Source: Bacteroidota bacterium
Lineage (GTDB): Bacteria; Bacteroidota; Bacteroidia; Cytophagales; Cyclobacteriaceae
Reading direction: 5' to 3'
DNA length: 64,000 nt
Assembly (NCBI GenBank): GCA_018266055.1
Contig: JAFDYT010000010.1
Location: 20,277 to 84,276 of the forward strand
Part shown: piece by piece, positions 27,907 to 36,604 of the stretch
How positions within the stretch are numbered: position 1 is the first letter of the stretch
Layout of the letters: the number at the start of each line of letters is the position of its first letter
Notes under the pieces: model-generated
What the model saw: only the letters and a program-made list of their open reading frames with translations
Database searches by the model: none
What the model was told of the DNA's origin: nothing
Translations under genes and position numbers: made by a program

Positions 27907-28680
27907 ATGGGTAAAATTATTGCAATAGCAAATCAAAAAGGTGGAGTAGGAAAAACTACTTCCGCCATAAATCTTGCCGCAAGCCTTGCCGTGCTCGAGT
28001 ATAAAACCTTGCTGGTCGATGCCGACCCGCAAGCCAACTCTACGTCTGGTTTGGGCATGAATCCTAAAGACATTAAAAAAAGCATCTACGAGTGTATGGT
28101 AGATGGTGTAGATCCGAAAGATGCCATCATCAAAAACGAATTGAAATTTTTGGATGTACTTCCGTCGCACATCGACCTGGTAGGTGCCGAAGTGGAGATG
28201 GTGAACATCGAACATCGCGAGGAAAAAATGCGTAATGCCTTGGCTAAGATTAAAGATCAGTACGATTTTATTCTGATCGATTGCTCGCCATCGCTCGGCC
28301 TTATTACCATCAACTCGCTCACCGCAGCGGATTCAGTGATTATCCCGGTGCAATGTGAGTATTTCGCTCTTGAAGGTCTTGGCAAATTGCTCAACACCAT
28401 CAAAATCATTCAAACACGATTGAATCCAAAGCTGGAGATTGAAGGGATTTTGCTGACGCTTTACGATTCAAGGACTTCCTTGGGCAATCAGGTGGTAGAA
28501 GAAGTACGTACGCATTTTAAGAGCATCGCTTTTAAGACCATTATCCCACGCAACGTCAAGCTGAGCGAGTCGCCAAGTTTTGGTTTGCCGGTAATTGTGC
28601 ACGATGCGGAAAGCAAAGGCGCATTGAGCTACCTGAATCTGGCGCATGAAGTCCTAAACAAAAATGGTTTGCAAAAATGA
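27907..28680 (+). CDS. parA: Chromosome partition ATPase ParA/Soj
   Basis: The protein of 257 residues starts [20 protein letters not shown]; residues 11-18 are the deviant Walker A motif with the signature lysine. [12 protein letters not shown] and [12 protein letters not shown] are the Walker A' and B regions. No N-terminal HTH is present, which is the short chromosomal Soj type that dimerises on ATP and binds DNA non-specifically to move ParB-parS complexes. A TTG start five codons upstream is possible, but the ATG fits the family better. parB overlaps the stop codon as ATGA. The upstream region carries a promoter element and two parS-type half-sites, suggesting autoregulation. Confidence 0.96.
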   Translation: MGKIIAIANQKGGVGKTTSAINLAASLAVLEYKTLLVDADPQANSTSGLGMNPKDIKKSIYECMVDGVDPKDAIIKNELKFLDVLPSHIDLVGAEVEMVNIEHREEKMRNALAKIKDQYDFILIDCSPSLGLITINSLTAADSVIIPVQCEYFALEGLGKLLNTIKIIQTRLNPKLEIEGILLTLYDSRTSLGNQVVEEVRTHFKSIAFKTIIPRNVKLSESPSFGLPVIVHDAESKGALSYLNLAHEVLNKNGLQK

Positions 28681-29579
28681 GCAAGAAAAAAGCACTTGGT
28701 CGTGGATTGAGCGCGCTGCTCAGCGACTCTGAAGATGAAAAGTCAGAAGTAGATATCACCTCGCCTGCCACCGTTGCTGCGGAAGAACATTCTAAAAAGG
28801 GATTAGATGAAATCCCGGTTGAGGAGATTGAAACCAATCCGTTTCAACCTCGCCAATATTTCGATGCGGATGCGTTGAATGAACTGGCAGAGTCGATCAA
28901 AGTACATGGCATTATCCAACCTATTACGGTTCGGAAATTATCGGATCATCAGTACCAGTTAATATCGGGTGAACGCCGTTTTCAAGCCTCAAAAATCGCA
29001 GGCCTCAAAACGCTTCCCGCTTATGTGCGCACCGCCAACGACCAGCAAATGCTGGAGATGGCGTTGATAGAAAACATTCAGCGTGAAAATCTTAATCCGA
29101 TTGAAATTTCGTTGAGCTATCAGCGATTGATTTCAGAGTGTAATTTAAAGCAAGAAGAACTTGGCGAACGCGTTGGTAAAAACCGAACAACGGTAACTAA
29201 CTACCTTCGCTTGCTGAAGCTACCGCCGGATATCCAGATTGCGTTGCGCGACAATAAAATATCGATGGGCCATGCCCGGGCGATCATTAACATCGACGAC
29301 ACCGCCTCTCAGCTTTTTATTTTTAAGAAAATTATTTCCGACGACTTATCGGTGCGCGCCGTGGAATCCATGGCCCGCGAACTGGCACAAGGAGCCAAAG
29401 TAGTGACTGAAGAAAAAGCGCCGGAACCTCCCAAAGAAATACATCAACTTCAAACCAGGCTATCGTCACACTTTGGCACGAAAGTTACTGTAAAGAGCGA
29501 CGGCAAGAAGGGAGACATACGAATTCCTTTCTTATCCGTAGAAGACCTTAACAGAATCCTGGATATACTAAAACTTTAA
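28677..29579 (+). CDS. parB: Chromosome partition protein ParB/Spo0J
   Basis: The 300-residue protein begins with the basic [13 protein letters not shown] peptide, which in the family stimulates ParA ATPase. The ParB/Srx domain (about residues 40-135) has [13 protein letters not shown] and the CTP-binding motifs [12 protein letters not shown] and [16 protein letters not shown] (box II and III). An HTH for parS binding follows ([19 protein letters not shown]). The short C-terminal dimerisation domain ends in [11 protein letters not shown]. It loads onto parS and spreads as a CTP-dependent clamp. It overlaps parA by four bases and is followed after one base by the DUF5683 gene. Confidence 0.96.
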   Translation: MSKKKALGRGLSALLSDSEDEKSEVDITSPATVAAEEHSKKGLDEIPVEEIETNPFQPRQYFDADALNELAESIKVHGIIQPITVRKLSDHQYQLISGERRFQASKIAGLKTLPAYVRTANDQQMLEMALIENIQRENLNPIEISLSYQRLISECNLKQEELGERVGKNRTTVTNYLRLLKLPPDIQIALRDNKISMGHARAIINIDDTASQLFIFKKIISDDLSVRAVESMARELAQGAKVVTEEKAPEPPKEIHQLQTRLSSHFGTKVTVKSDGKKGDIRIPFLSVEDLNRILDILKL

Positions 29580-29580
29580 T

Positions 29581-30189
29581 ATGCGTTTTGCCGGCCTTTT
29601 GATTGCCTCACTCCTGATATCTTTTTATTGCGGAGCGCAGGAAATTAAAAAAGACAGTACTTCAAAAATCGAGAAAGACACTACTGGCCTGAGTAATGAC
29701 AGCATCACTATTTCCAAAGGAAAAAGAGTGGTAAGCATTGAGTCGTACGCCAAGCGTTTTGATCCGCGCAAGGCATTATTTTATGCGGCGATCTTACCCG
29801 GCTCCGGCCAGGCCTACAACAAGAAGTACTGGAAAATCCCGATGGTGTACGGAGGATTTATCGGCCTGTTGGCGGTAGTTAAATTTTACAATGATCTGGA
29901 AACAAAATACAAAGGCCAGCTCTTTTACAACCTCAATAATCCCAACATTACTTATAACCCTATCAGCGGAGGCACCACAGCTCAATTGCGCACCATTGTA
30001 GACCAGTCACGAAGGCAGCGTGATTATTTTACTATCCTCACTGGAATTTTTTACATCCTGCAAATGGTGGATGCACATGTGGATGCTCACCTCAAAGAAT
30101 TTGACCTCAACCCAAAGCTTCGCGTAAGCATTGAGCCATCCATGGCCCCTGGGCAAAGTGTAGGAATGGGCTTAACTTTCAGATTTTAA
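29581..30189 (+). CDS. DUF5683 family protein downstream of parB
   Basis: The 202-residue protein has a signal peptide (residues 1-19, ending CGAQ), a variable Ser/Lys-rich segment, and a DUF5683-like core with PRKALFYAAILPGSGQAYNKKYWKIP. Two hydrophobic segments (around residues 85-100 and 150-165) suggest membrane association. It ends MGLTFRF, with the terminal aromatic residue often seen in outer-membrane proteins. Genes of this family commonly sit between parB and dapB in Bacteroidota, but their role is unknown. It begins one base after the parB stop and ends 11 bases before dapB, so it is in the same operon. Confidence 0.8.
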   Translation: MRFAGLLIASLLISFYCGAQEIKKDSTSKIEKDTTGLSNDSITISKGKRVVSIESYAKRFDPRKALFYAAILPGSGQAYNKKYWKIPMVYGGFIGLLAVVKFYNDLETKYKGQLFYNLNNPNITYNPISGGTTAQLRTIVDQSRRQRDYFTILTGIFYILQMVDAHVDAHLKEFDLNPKLRVSIEPSMAPGQSVGMGLTFRF

Positions 30190-30200
30190 TTTCTAAACCA

Positions 30201-30908
30201 ATGCGGATATTATTAATCGGCTATGGCAAAATGGGCAAGGCCATCGAAGCCATTGCCATTTCGCGCGGCAACACCGTGGTAGGAAAGGCCGATACACGGC
30301 AAGAACTTCTGAGCTTTAACGGTCAGGTAGATGTGGCCATTGAATTCTCTCAACCCGACGCCGTAATCGAAAACCTGAACTATTGCTTTGAGAAGAAAAT
30401 CCCAGTAGTGTGTGGTACAACAGGCTGGCTCGACAAGAAAACAGAAATCGAAAATCGCTGTAAGCAGCAAGGTGGCGCTTTTTTCTACGCGTCTAATTAT
30501 AGCCTTGGCGTAAACATTTTCTTTAAGCTTAATGAGTTTCTCGCCCGATTGATGAATGGCAGAACCGGATATTCTATTTCAATTGACGAAACGCATCACA
30601 CCCAAAAGAAGGATGCGCCCAGCGGTACGGCTATCACGCTGGCCGAAGGGATTTTAAAACATAATTCCTCAAAGAAGGCATGGGCTCTGAACGAAACCCA
30701 AAATCCCGAAGCACTCGTTATACACTCATTCCGGATAGACCCGGCTCCAGGAACGCATTCGGTGAATTACAAGTCGGCGGTGGATGATATCGAAATAAAA
30801 CATACCGCCCACTCGCGCGAAGGCTTTGCGCTGGGGGCTGTATTAGTAGCCGAATGGCTCGCCGGCAAAAAAGGAGTCTATTCTATGGATGATTTTTTAA
30901 AGTTCTGA
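30201..30908 (+). CDS. dapB: 4-hydroxy-tetrahydrodipicolinate reductase
   Basis: The 235-residue protein has the Rossmann nucleotide site GYGKMGKA at residues 7-14, EFSQPDAV, and VVCGTTGW around 70-76. The catalytic block IDETHHTQKKDAPSGTA follows at 128-144, with the catalytic His pair at 132-133 and Lys137. It reduces 4-hydroxy-tetrahydrodipicolinate with NAD(P)H, the second committed step toward meso-diaminopimelate and lysine. It is slightly shorter than the Escherichia coli enzyme, as is usual for the Bacteroidota type. It is the fourth gene of the parA-parB-DUF5683-dapB run. lepB follows after 81 bases with its own promoter. Confidence 0.96.
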   Translation: MRILLIGYGKMGKAIEAIAISRGNTVVGKADTRQELLSFNGQVDVAIEFSQPDAVIENLNYCFEKKIPVVCGTTGWLDKKTEIENRCKQQGGAFFYASNYSLGVNIFFKLNEFLARLMNGRTGYSISIDETHHTQKKDAPSGTAITLAEGILKHNSSKKAWALNETQNPEALVIHSFRIDPAPGTHSVNYKSAVDDIEIKHTAHSREGFALGAVLVAEWLAGKKGVYSMDDFLKF

Positions 30909-30929
30909 CTTCTGGGAATTTTGGTTTTC

Positions 30930-30960
30930 TTTGCACTGCGAAATTCAAGACCTAATTTTG
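30930..30960 (+). promoter_or_regulatory. Predicted lepB promoter, complete Bacteroidota type
   Basis: TTTG at 30930-30933 and TAATTTTG at 30953-30960 are separated by exactly 19 bases, the textbook Bacteroidota spacing. The lepB ATG at 30990 follows after 29 bases. This is the best complete promoter in the window. Confidence 0.65.
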
Positions 30961-30989
30961 AATTTGTACTACTTTAAATATTTAATGAA

Positions 30990-32138
30990 ATGAATTGGAA
31001 ATTCTGGCAAAAGAAGAAAGAGGAAGAGAAAAAACCAAAGTCAGCGTTGCGTGAATGGTGGGACGCGATCCTTTTCGCCGTAGTAGCTGCCACGCTTATC
31101 CGTTGGTTGATCATGGAAGCCTATACCATCCCCACTCCTTCGATGGAGAATTCATTGCTGGTTGGCGATTTCCTTTTCGTTAGCAAGTTTCATTACGGTA
31201 CACGCACACCGCGCACACCTTTACAAATTCCGCTCACTCACCAAAAAATCTGGTTTACCGAAATTCCTTCATACCTCGACTGGGTTCAACTGCCCACCTA
31301 TCGTCTTCCGGGCATTAGCCATGTGAAACGCGAAGATGTGGTAGTGTTCAATGTGCCAGGCCTTGCTGAAAATAACTACATGCTGCCAAGGAATGAATGG
31401 AAGAGTTATCCGGTGGACCTTAAAACCAATTACATCAAAAGATGTGTGGGCATTCCCGGCGATGTACTGGAAATTAAAAACAGACAATTGCTCGTGAACG
31501 GAAACCCACTAACCCCTCATGCGGGTATCCAATTCAAATATCACGTTGTTTCAAAAGATCAGATCAGCCCGAGAAACATGGAGAAGCTTGGCCTTGATCC
31601 GGAAGATTACACCGAGTACCAGCGCACGTCGCCCGACAAGGTGGAATACGACATGCTACTCACAGAAGACAAGGTGAAAGAAGTGAAAGCGTTGCCCTAC
31701 ATTATCTCAGCCGAATTGCCTGCCGCTGAACAATCTGCTGACATGCGGATTTTCGCTAACTCAGATAAGTTTCACTGGAACGGCGATAACTACGGACCGA
31801 TCACCATTCCTAAAGAAGGAATGACTATTGCGATCAACGATTCAACTCTTGCCCTTTACGGAATGGTCATTCGTGATTACGACTTCAACAAAGACGTAAC
31901 GATCGAAAAAGGAAAATTAACGATCGAAGGAAAAGAAGTAACCCAATATACTTTCAAGCAAAACTATTATTTCATGATGGGTGATAACCGTGACAATTCG
32001 CTCGACTCACGCTATTGGGGTTTTGTACCGGAAGATCACATTGTGGGCAAAGGCTTCTTTATCTGGCTTTCGCTTGATAAATATGGCGACTTCCTGCACA
32101 AAATTCGTTGGAGCCGCTTCTTCAATCTGATTCGCTAA
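30990..32138 (+). CDS. lepB: Signal peptidase I
   Basis: The 382-residue protein has a short cytoplasmic N-terminus rich in Lys and Glu and one membrane helix (about residues 24-42). The catalytic serine lies in TIPTPSMENSLLVGD (Ser51) and the general base lysine in NYIKRCVGIPGD (Lys150). GDNRDNSLDSRYWGFVP comes near the end. It removes signal peptides from Sec-exported proteins on the periplasmic side. It is longer than many homologues because of an insertion of roughly 150 residues between the Lys box and the GDNRDNS box, a size often seen in Bacteroidota. The gene has its own well-formed promoter and faces ung tail to tail with six bases between. Confidence 0.96.
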   Translation: MNWKFWQKKKEEEKKPKSALREWWDAILFAVVAATLIRWLIMEAYTIPTPSMENSLLVGDFLFVSKFHYGTRTPRTPLQIPLTHQKIWFTEIPSYLDWVQLPTYRLPGISHVKREDVVVFNVPGLAENNYMLPRNEWKSYPVDLKTNYIKRCVGIPGDVLEIKNRQLLVNGNPLTPHAGIQFKYHVVSKDQISPRNMEKLGLDPEDYTEYQRTSPDKVEYDMLLTEDKVKEVKALPYIISAELPAAEQSADMRIFANSDKFHWNGDNYGPITIPKEGMTIAINDSTLALYGMVIRDYDFNKDVTIEKGKLTIEGKEVTQYTFKQNYYFMMGDNRDNSLDSRYWGFVPEDHIVGKGFFIWLSLDKYGDFLHKIRWSRFFNLIR

Positions 32139-32144
32139 GCACCG

Positions 32145-32813
32145 CTACCAGTCGATTTCCTTTAAGCCTTTACTCTTGAGGTAGTCGTTTGCCTTGCTGA
32201 AATGTTTGCAGCCAAAGAAACCGCGATCCGCTGAGAATGGCGAAGGATGGGCGCTCATGAGTACCAGATGCTTTGACCGGTCAATGATCTCTCCTTTTTT
32301 CTGTGCATAGGCACCCCACAACAAGAAAACGACATTCGTTTTGCGTTCGGAGATTAGTTTGATCACGGCGTCAGTAAAAGTCTCCCATCCTTTATTTTGA
32401 TGAGATCCCGGTGTGGAAGCCCGAACAGTTAAGGTCGCGTTAAGCAAAAGTACGCCTTGCCTCGCCCATCGCTCAAGATCGCCGGTGGCCGGAATAGGCT
32501 TGCCAAGATCCTTGTTTATTTCTTTAAAGATATTGACCAACGACGGTGGCTGGCGGATTCCGTCGCGAACCGAAAAGCAAAGTCCATTGGCCTGACCGGG
32601 CCCATGATAAGGATCCTGCCCGATGATCACTACCTTCACATCATCAAAAGAACAGGAGTCAAACGCCCTGAATATCTCTTTGCCTGGCGGGTAGATCGTC
32701 TGCGTTTTGTACTCCGACTTCACAAATTCAGAAAGAGCCTCGAAATATTCCATTTTGAACTCATTATCCAATTTTTCTTTCCAGGAAGCGGCTATTTTAA
32801 CATCCGAGGGCAT
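32145..32813 (-). CDS. ung: Uracil-DNA glycosylase (family 1)
   Basis: The 222-residue protein has the water-activating loop VVIIGQDPYHGPGQANGL with Asp67 and His70. It also has LLLNATLTV in the uracil-recognition strand and the Leu-loop region SAHPSPFSADRGFFG with His189. It excises uracil from DNA as the first step of base-excision repair. The length and motifs are those of the UDG family 1 core. It is convergent with lepB across six bases and divergent from apaG across 66 bases. No convincing promoter was found for it in that gap. Confidence 0.97.
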   Translation of the reverse strand: MPSDVKIAASWKEKLDNEFKMEYFEALSEFVKSEYKTQTIYPPGKEIFRAFDSCSFDDVKVVIIGQDPYHGPGQANGLCFSVRDGIRQPPSLVNIFKEINKDLGKPIPATGDLERWARQGVLLLNATLTVRASTPGSHQNKGWETFTDAVIKLISERKTNVVFLLWGAYAQKKGEIIDRSKHLVLMSAHPSPFSADRGFFGCKHFSKANDYLKSKGLKEIDW

Positions 32814-32845
32814 GAGAATAAAAGTTTAGTAAACGATTTGAAGCG

Positions 32846-32874
32846 TTGAAAATTAGAAAAAATTGATATTTTTG
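32846..32874 (+). promoter_or_regulatory. Predicted apaG promoter placing the transcript start at the ATG
   Basis: TTG at 32846-32848 and TATTTTTG at 32867-32874 are 18 bases apart. The -7 element ends only five bases before the apaG ATG at 32880, so the transcript should be leaderless or nearly so. Confidence 0.5.
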
Positions 32875-32879
32875 AACAG

Positions 32880-33266
32880 ATGATTGCTGAAATAACTCAA
32901 GGCGTAAAGGTAACAGTAGAGACGGAATACCAACCCTCGTATTCCAATCCCGGGCAATTCCATTATGTCTTCACCTATCGCATCACAATCGAAAATCAAA
33001 GTGAATTTACCGTTCAGCTTTTGCGTCGTCATTGGCACATCAAAGATGCTGGCTTTGATCCACGCGAAGTAGAAGGCGAAGGTGTGGTGGGTCAACAACC
33101 GGTGCTTGAACCAGGTCAAACACATCAATATGTATCGGGTTGCAACCTAAAGTCAGGCCTCGGCAAAATGGGTGGCACCTACTTGATGGAGCGCATCATG
33201 GATGGATCTCACTTTGATGTCACCATCCCCGAGTTTACCATGGTAGCCCCGATGCGGCTCAACTGA
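32880..33266 (+). CDS. apaG: ApaG domain protein
   Basis: The 128-residue protein is a single ApaG domain, an immunoglobulin-like beta-sandwich. It shows HYVFTYRITIENQSEFTVQLLRRHW in the first third and the later motifs GEGVVGQQPVLEPGQTHQY and GTYLMERIMDG. The family is widespread; it was named from the apaH region of Escherichia coli and has been linked to cobalt and magnesium efflux phenotypes and to nucleotide binding, but its biochemical role is unsettled. No signal peptide is present. The gene stands alone, divergent from ung, and its promoter is so close that the message may be leaderless. Family identification is firm. Confidence 0.94.
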   Translation: MIAEITQGVKVTVETEYQPSYSNPGQFHYVFTYRITIENQSEFTVQLLRRHWHIKDAGFDPREVEGEGVVGQQPVLEPGQTHQYVSGCNLKSGLGKMGGTYLMERIMDGSHFDVTIPEFTMVAPMRLN

Positions 33267-33282
33267 TAAACCACCGATTCAC

Positions 33283-33290
33283 TATCTTTG
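33283..33290 (+). promoter_or_regulatory. Predicted promoter of the SAM methyltransferase gene, -7 element
   Basis: TATCTTTG matches TAnnTTTG exactly and ends 14 bases before the GTG start at 33305. This supports that start. No -33 element was recognised. Confidence 0.45.
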
Positions 33291-33304
33291 GTGAATTAAT
33301 ATTT

Positions 33305-34087
33305 GTGTCCACCTTCTTTCATTTAAAATCATACCTGAATCATTGGCTTGATGTCGTTGACGAACATTCAATTCATTCCCCCTTCTTCTTCGATTTTTAT
33401 AATAAAGTAGTAAAAGGCAAAACTGATCCTGCGCTTTTTGAGGAAATCGAAAAGACACGCGAGAGGCTGCTTAAAAATCAATCGGTAATTTCCATCAAAG
33501 ATCTTGGTGCAAAATCTCCACACTTTAAGAGTGATAAACGCCCGATCAATCAGGTGGCCGCCACAAGCCTGAACGACATAGACCAATGTGCTTTCTTTTA
33601 CAGGATGGCCCGTTACATGGAGTCGAAGCGGATTGTGGAATTGGGTACCTCCATGGGCATCACCTCGTTGTATTTATCAAAAATAGAAGGCGCCAAACTT
33701 TTTACATTCGAAGGCAACTCAGACCTGATCAATATTGCACTGACCAACTTTGAATCGTTGGATCAAAAAAATATCGAACTCATTGAGGGCAATATTGATC
33801 ACACCTTGCCGGAATTTTTGCAGAACCCAGCCAAGATTGACTTTGCCCTAATCGATGCCAATCATCGGTATGAGCCCACGCTCAAATATTTTAACTGGCT
33901 TTCGATGAGAATGGCCGATCAGTCAGTGATCGTGATTGATGACATCTATTATTCCGAAGAAATGGGACGTGCCTGGTCAGAGTTAAAGAAACACGAGCTT
34001 GTGTACGGAAGTATCGATCTATTTCGTTGTGGAATATTATTCTTTGACCTGGCGCTCAACAAGCAGCACTTTATCTGGTCGAATTAA
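33305..34087 (+). CDS. Class I SAM-dependent methyltransferase (O-methyltransferase-like)
   Basis: The 260-residue protein has the SAM-binding motif I in RIVELGTSMGITSLYLS (around residues 110-126). An acidic residue for the ribose hydroxyls lies in FTFEGN, and DFALIDANHRYEPTLKYF and VIVIDDIYYS correspond to the later motifs of the class I fold. This layout is close to the catechol O-methyltransferase-like group that uses a metal ion, but the substrate cannot be read from the sequence. The N-terminal 100 residues are helical and probably form a cap. The start is a GTG placed shortly after a -7 element. No signal peptide is seen. The next gene starts 35 bases downstream with its own promoter element. 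Confidence 0.82.
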   Translation: MSTFFHLKSYLNHWLDVVDEHSIHSPFFFDFYNKVVKGKTDPALFEEIEKTRERLLKNQSVISIKDLGAKSPHFKSDKRPINQVAATSLNDIDQCAFFYRMARYMESKRIVELGTSMGITSLYLSKIEGAKLFTFEGNSDLINIALTNFESLDQKNIELIEGNIDHTLPEFLQNPAKIDFALIDANHRYEPTLKYFNWLSMRMADQSVIVIDDIYYSEEMGRAWSELKKHELVYGSIDLFRCGILFFDLALNKQHFIWSN

Positions 34088-34093
34088 AAAAGT

Positions 34094-34101
34094 TACATTT
34101 G
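34094..34101 (+). promoter_or_regulatory. Predicted promoter of the coiled-coil membrane protein gene, -7 element
   Basis: TACATTTG matches the -7 consensus and lies 21 bases before the ATG at 34123. The -33 element would fall inside the end of the preceding gene and was not clear. Confidence 0.4.
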
Positions 34102-34122
34102 ATTTTATTTTGAATTGAACGT

Positions 34123-35034
34123 ATGGCAGAAGAAACAGCATCACCCAAAAAAGGAAACAAGACTACGATCATCATCGCGGTGCTTTTGGTTATTATCCTG
34201 ATTCAAAGTGTAAAGATTTATCTTGATTATCAGGAAAAAGTAGAAGTTAAACAGCAATTGGTCACCACGGAAGAAGACCTTGCTTCTACCATGCAAAAAC
34301 TCAACGACATCAAAGCCGAATTGGATCAGAAAATTGTAGAGATCGAAAAATTAGGCGGCGATGTAAAAGAACTTCAAAAAGCGAAGGCTGAGGTTGAATT
34401 AGAATTGCGCCGAAGTACCAAGCGAAGCGCCAAAGCCATGCAAGAGTTGAAAGACAAGGTAGAAGGCTATGAGGTGTTGCTGAAGATGAAAGACGATGAA
34501 ATCGAAAAACTAAAGCACGTAAACACACAGCTTTTCTCTGAAAACAAGAGTTTAAAAACCAAACAAAATATGCTGAGCGACTCCATCAATGTGCTCGCTA
34601 AAAATAAAGACGAGCTCGCTTCGAAAGTTGCTATCGCTTCGCAATTGAAAGCCGAGAACATCACTATCAAAGCCGTCAGCAGCAAAGGAAAAGAAAGTGA
34701 GTCGCCGTTCAGGAACAAGCGGCTTCAAAAACTAAAAGTGGAATTTAATCTTGCGGAAAATAAGGTGGCGCCCATTGAAGGTAAAAAAATCATTATCCGG
34801 ATTGTGGACGAAAATAACCAGGTGATCTTTGATGTGGCTCGGGGATCTGGAACTTTTATGATCAATGGCAAAGAAGAATTTTACACCTCCGCCCAGGAGA
34901 TACTCTTTGACAACACTAAACAAAAGCTAAGCTTCCTCTACGAAAAAGGTTCTGAATACACGTCGGGCAAATACGTAATCGAAATCTATTCCGACAATTA
35001 CAAGATTGGCTCGGGGCAGTTTGAAGTAAAATAA
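34123..35034 (+). CDS. Coiled-coil protein with N-terminal membrane anchor, unknown function
   Basis: I do not recognise a named family. The 303-residue protein has a short basic N-terminus and one membrane helix at about residues 15-30 (IIIAVLLVIILIQSVKIYL). A long charged heptad-like coiled coil follows to about residue 165. A C-terminal domain of about 110 residues has alternating strands, including GKKIIIRIVDENNQVIFD and GKYVIEIYSDNYKIGSGQFEVK. The topology suggests an inner-membrane protein with a stalk and a beta-sandwich head facing the periplasm. It ends three bases from the stop of the convergent gene at 35038. A structural or envelope role is plausible but not shown. Confidence 0.65.
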   Translation: MAEETASPKKGNKTTIIIAVLLVIILIQSVKIYLDYQEKVEVKQQLVTTEEDLASTMQKLNDIKAELDQKIVEIEKLGGDVKELQKAKAEVELELRRSTKRSAKAMQELKDKVEGYEVLLKMKDDEIEKLKHVNTQLFSENKSLKTKQNMLSDSINVLAKNKDELASKVAIASQLKAENITIKAVSSKGKESESPFRNKRLQKLKVEFNLAENKVAPIEGKKIIIRIVDENNQVIFDVARGSGTFMINGKEEFYTSAQEILFDNTKQKLSFLYEKGSEYTSGKYVIEIYSDNYKIGSGQFEVK

Positions 35035-35037
35035 GAG

Positions 35038-36462
35038 CTACGCCGTAATTTTTGACGCTTCCAGTGGATAATCAAACAAGCCATGTTCTTTGATGGCCTC
35101 CTCCACTTTGTGCGGCACAAATTTCTCCCATCCCGCTTGCCCTTTTCTGATCATGGTAAGTACATTATCAGAGATGATGTGAAGATTGGCAATGTTGGCG
35201 TCGTCAATTTCTTCCATCTTGTTGTTATCCATCAGGTAACGGAACAAGTTTTTGAGGTGATCCGGTAATTCCGATTCAAAATCATTCAGTCGGAAAATTG
35301 AACCATCTTTTCGTAAAGCCGGGTAAATGTACAGTTTAATATTACTGCCAAAGAGTGAGGCAAAGCATTCAAGGATTCCTCCGCGGAGGTTTTCGTAGGT
35401 TTTCTCGTCAAATATTTTTTGAAGAGCATAGATGCCCATGACCAACCCTGTTTTGCGGCCTTTGGTAATTTTCGAGAGATAATCTACGAGGCGGTAGTAT
35501 TCAAAATAATTTGAGATCAATACATTTTGCCCTAGGGAACAAATGATGTCTGCCCGATGGAGAAAGTCCTTTTCATCGATTGCACCTTCAGAACTTAGGT
35601 CATTCAGCGTAAGCTCCGTGAGCATAACAATTTTACTTTTGTCGACGTCGGGATCTTGTCGAAAATGACGGCGTGACGTGAGCAGCATGTCTACGTTTAC
35701 GTGCGTCACAGGGCGGAAACGTCCGCGCAACACCATCACATTCTTTTTGTAGAGATATTCTGAAGGTTGCATTACTCGACCGTCAGGTCCAAACATGGCG
35801 GCTTTGGTAAGACCATTCTTCACTAGTTTCAAGGCGTTTAATCGGTTGTCAACGTGCTTGAAGTCGGGGCCTTCCAACCGGAACATATCGATTTCGGCGC
35901 GACGAGTGCCCACACCATCCAACAGCGAGAGCATAATCGCTTCGGTATCCACCAGAAACATCACCGCATAGATCAGGTTAACACCCAATATACCCAGCGT
36001 CACTTGCTGTTGAAGCGGGTCGTTGTCGTGCAGTTTGATGTGAATGATGCAATCGTTGTACGGGCCAGTGGGTGTAAGTTGAAACCGGATTCCCATCCAT
36101 CCGTGGCCCTGATTAGTACGCTCGAAGTTCAGGGTTTCTACTGTATCCGCAAAAGCGAAGAAACGGGTTTGCTCGATGCGGTGCGGCAATCGCTCGGGAA
36201 GCAACTGATACTCATGGTTGATCATGCTGATGAGTCGCCCTTCGCTCACATAACGATCGCAAACTCCATAAATAGCATCGCTGAATTTCATGTCGTACGC
36301 CGACATAGTTTTGGCAACAGTTCCGCTGGCCCCTCCTACTTTAAAGAAATTTGCCGCCGTCTCTTGCCCGCCACCAACCTCAGCAAACGATCCATAAATG
36401 GCTTTGCTAAGATTGATTCGTAATGCTTTCTCTTGTGTCGTGAGCTTTTTTGCCTCTTCCAT
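35038..36462 (-). CDS. Conserved protein of unknown function
   Basis: The 474-residue protein is soluble by sequence, with no signal peptide or membrane helix. The conserved-looking stretches are KALRINLSKAIYGSFAEVGGGQE and KVGGASGTVAKTMSAYDMKFSDAIYG near the N-terminus, and GHGWMGIRFQL and MFLVDTEAIMLSLLDGVGTRR further in. From memory, relatives occur in Bacteroidota and cyanobacteria and carry inconsistent database labels such as TonB-dependent receptor or nicotinate-nucleotide adenylyltransferase; neither fits what is seen here, since there is no barrel, TonB box or HxGH nucleotidyl-transfer motif. A -7 promoter element lies 38 bases upstream. It may have an enzymatic role in the cytoplasm, but I cannot say which. 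Confidence 0.7.
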   Translation of the reverse strand: MEEAKKLTTQEKALRINLSKAIYGSFAEVGGGQETAANFFKVGGASGTVAKTMSAYDMKFSDAIYGVCDRYVSEGRLISMINHEYQLLPERLPHRIEQTRFFAFADTVETLNFERTNQGHGWMGIRFQLTPTGPYNDCIIHIKLHDNDPLQQQVTLGILGVNLIYAVMFLVDTEAIMLSLLDGVGTRRAEIDMFRLEGPDFKHVDNRLNALKLVKNGLTKAAMFGPDGRVMQPSEYLYKKNVMVLRGRFRPVTHVNVDMLLTSRRHFRQDPDVDKSKIVMLTELTLNDLSSEGAIDEKDFLHRADIICSLGQNVLISNYFEYYRLVDYLSKITKGRKTGLVMGIYALQKIFDEKTYENLRGGILECFASLFGSNIKLYIYPALRKDGSIFRLNDFESELPDHLKNLFRYLMDNNKMEEIDDANIANLHIISDNVLTMIRKGQAGWEKFVPHKVEEAIKEHGLFDYPLEASKITA

Positions 36463-36499
36463 TGCGATACAAACTATTCGTAAAGATCACCTATTTCCA

Positions 36500-36507
36500 C
36501 AAAGATA
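36500..36507 (-). promoter_or_regulatory. Predicted promoter of the 35038-36462 gene, -7 element
   Basis: On the minus strand the bases read TATCTTTG, an exact -7 match, 38 bases upstream of the ATG at 36462. A 10-base inverted repeat (36515-36541) occupies the region just upstream, where the -33 element should be. Confidence 0.45.
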
Positions 36508-36514
36508 AGTGAAT

Positions 36515-36541
36515 AAATCACTAACGCACTTTTAGTGATTT
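36515..36541 (-). other. Inverted repeat between the TerB gene and the next promoter
   Basis: AAATCACTAA at 36515-36524 pairs with TTAGTGATTT at 36532-36541 around a seven-base loop. It is 63 bases past the stop of the TerB gene and eight bases upstream of a -7 element. It could be a terminator for TerB (the minus-strand stem ends in TTT) or an operator for the next gene. Confidence 0.4.
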
Positions 36542-36604
36542 TGGTTTGACAGCTCAACATCGAATGAGGAGCTTTCCTTTCACGGTTGGCTTAGGCGAAG
36601 GCCT

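Noticed and set aside
30985-30993. Two-codon open frame ATG AAA TGA overlapping the lepB start
   Set aside because: It is too short to judge and such overlaps arise by chance around AT-rich start sites.
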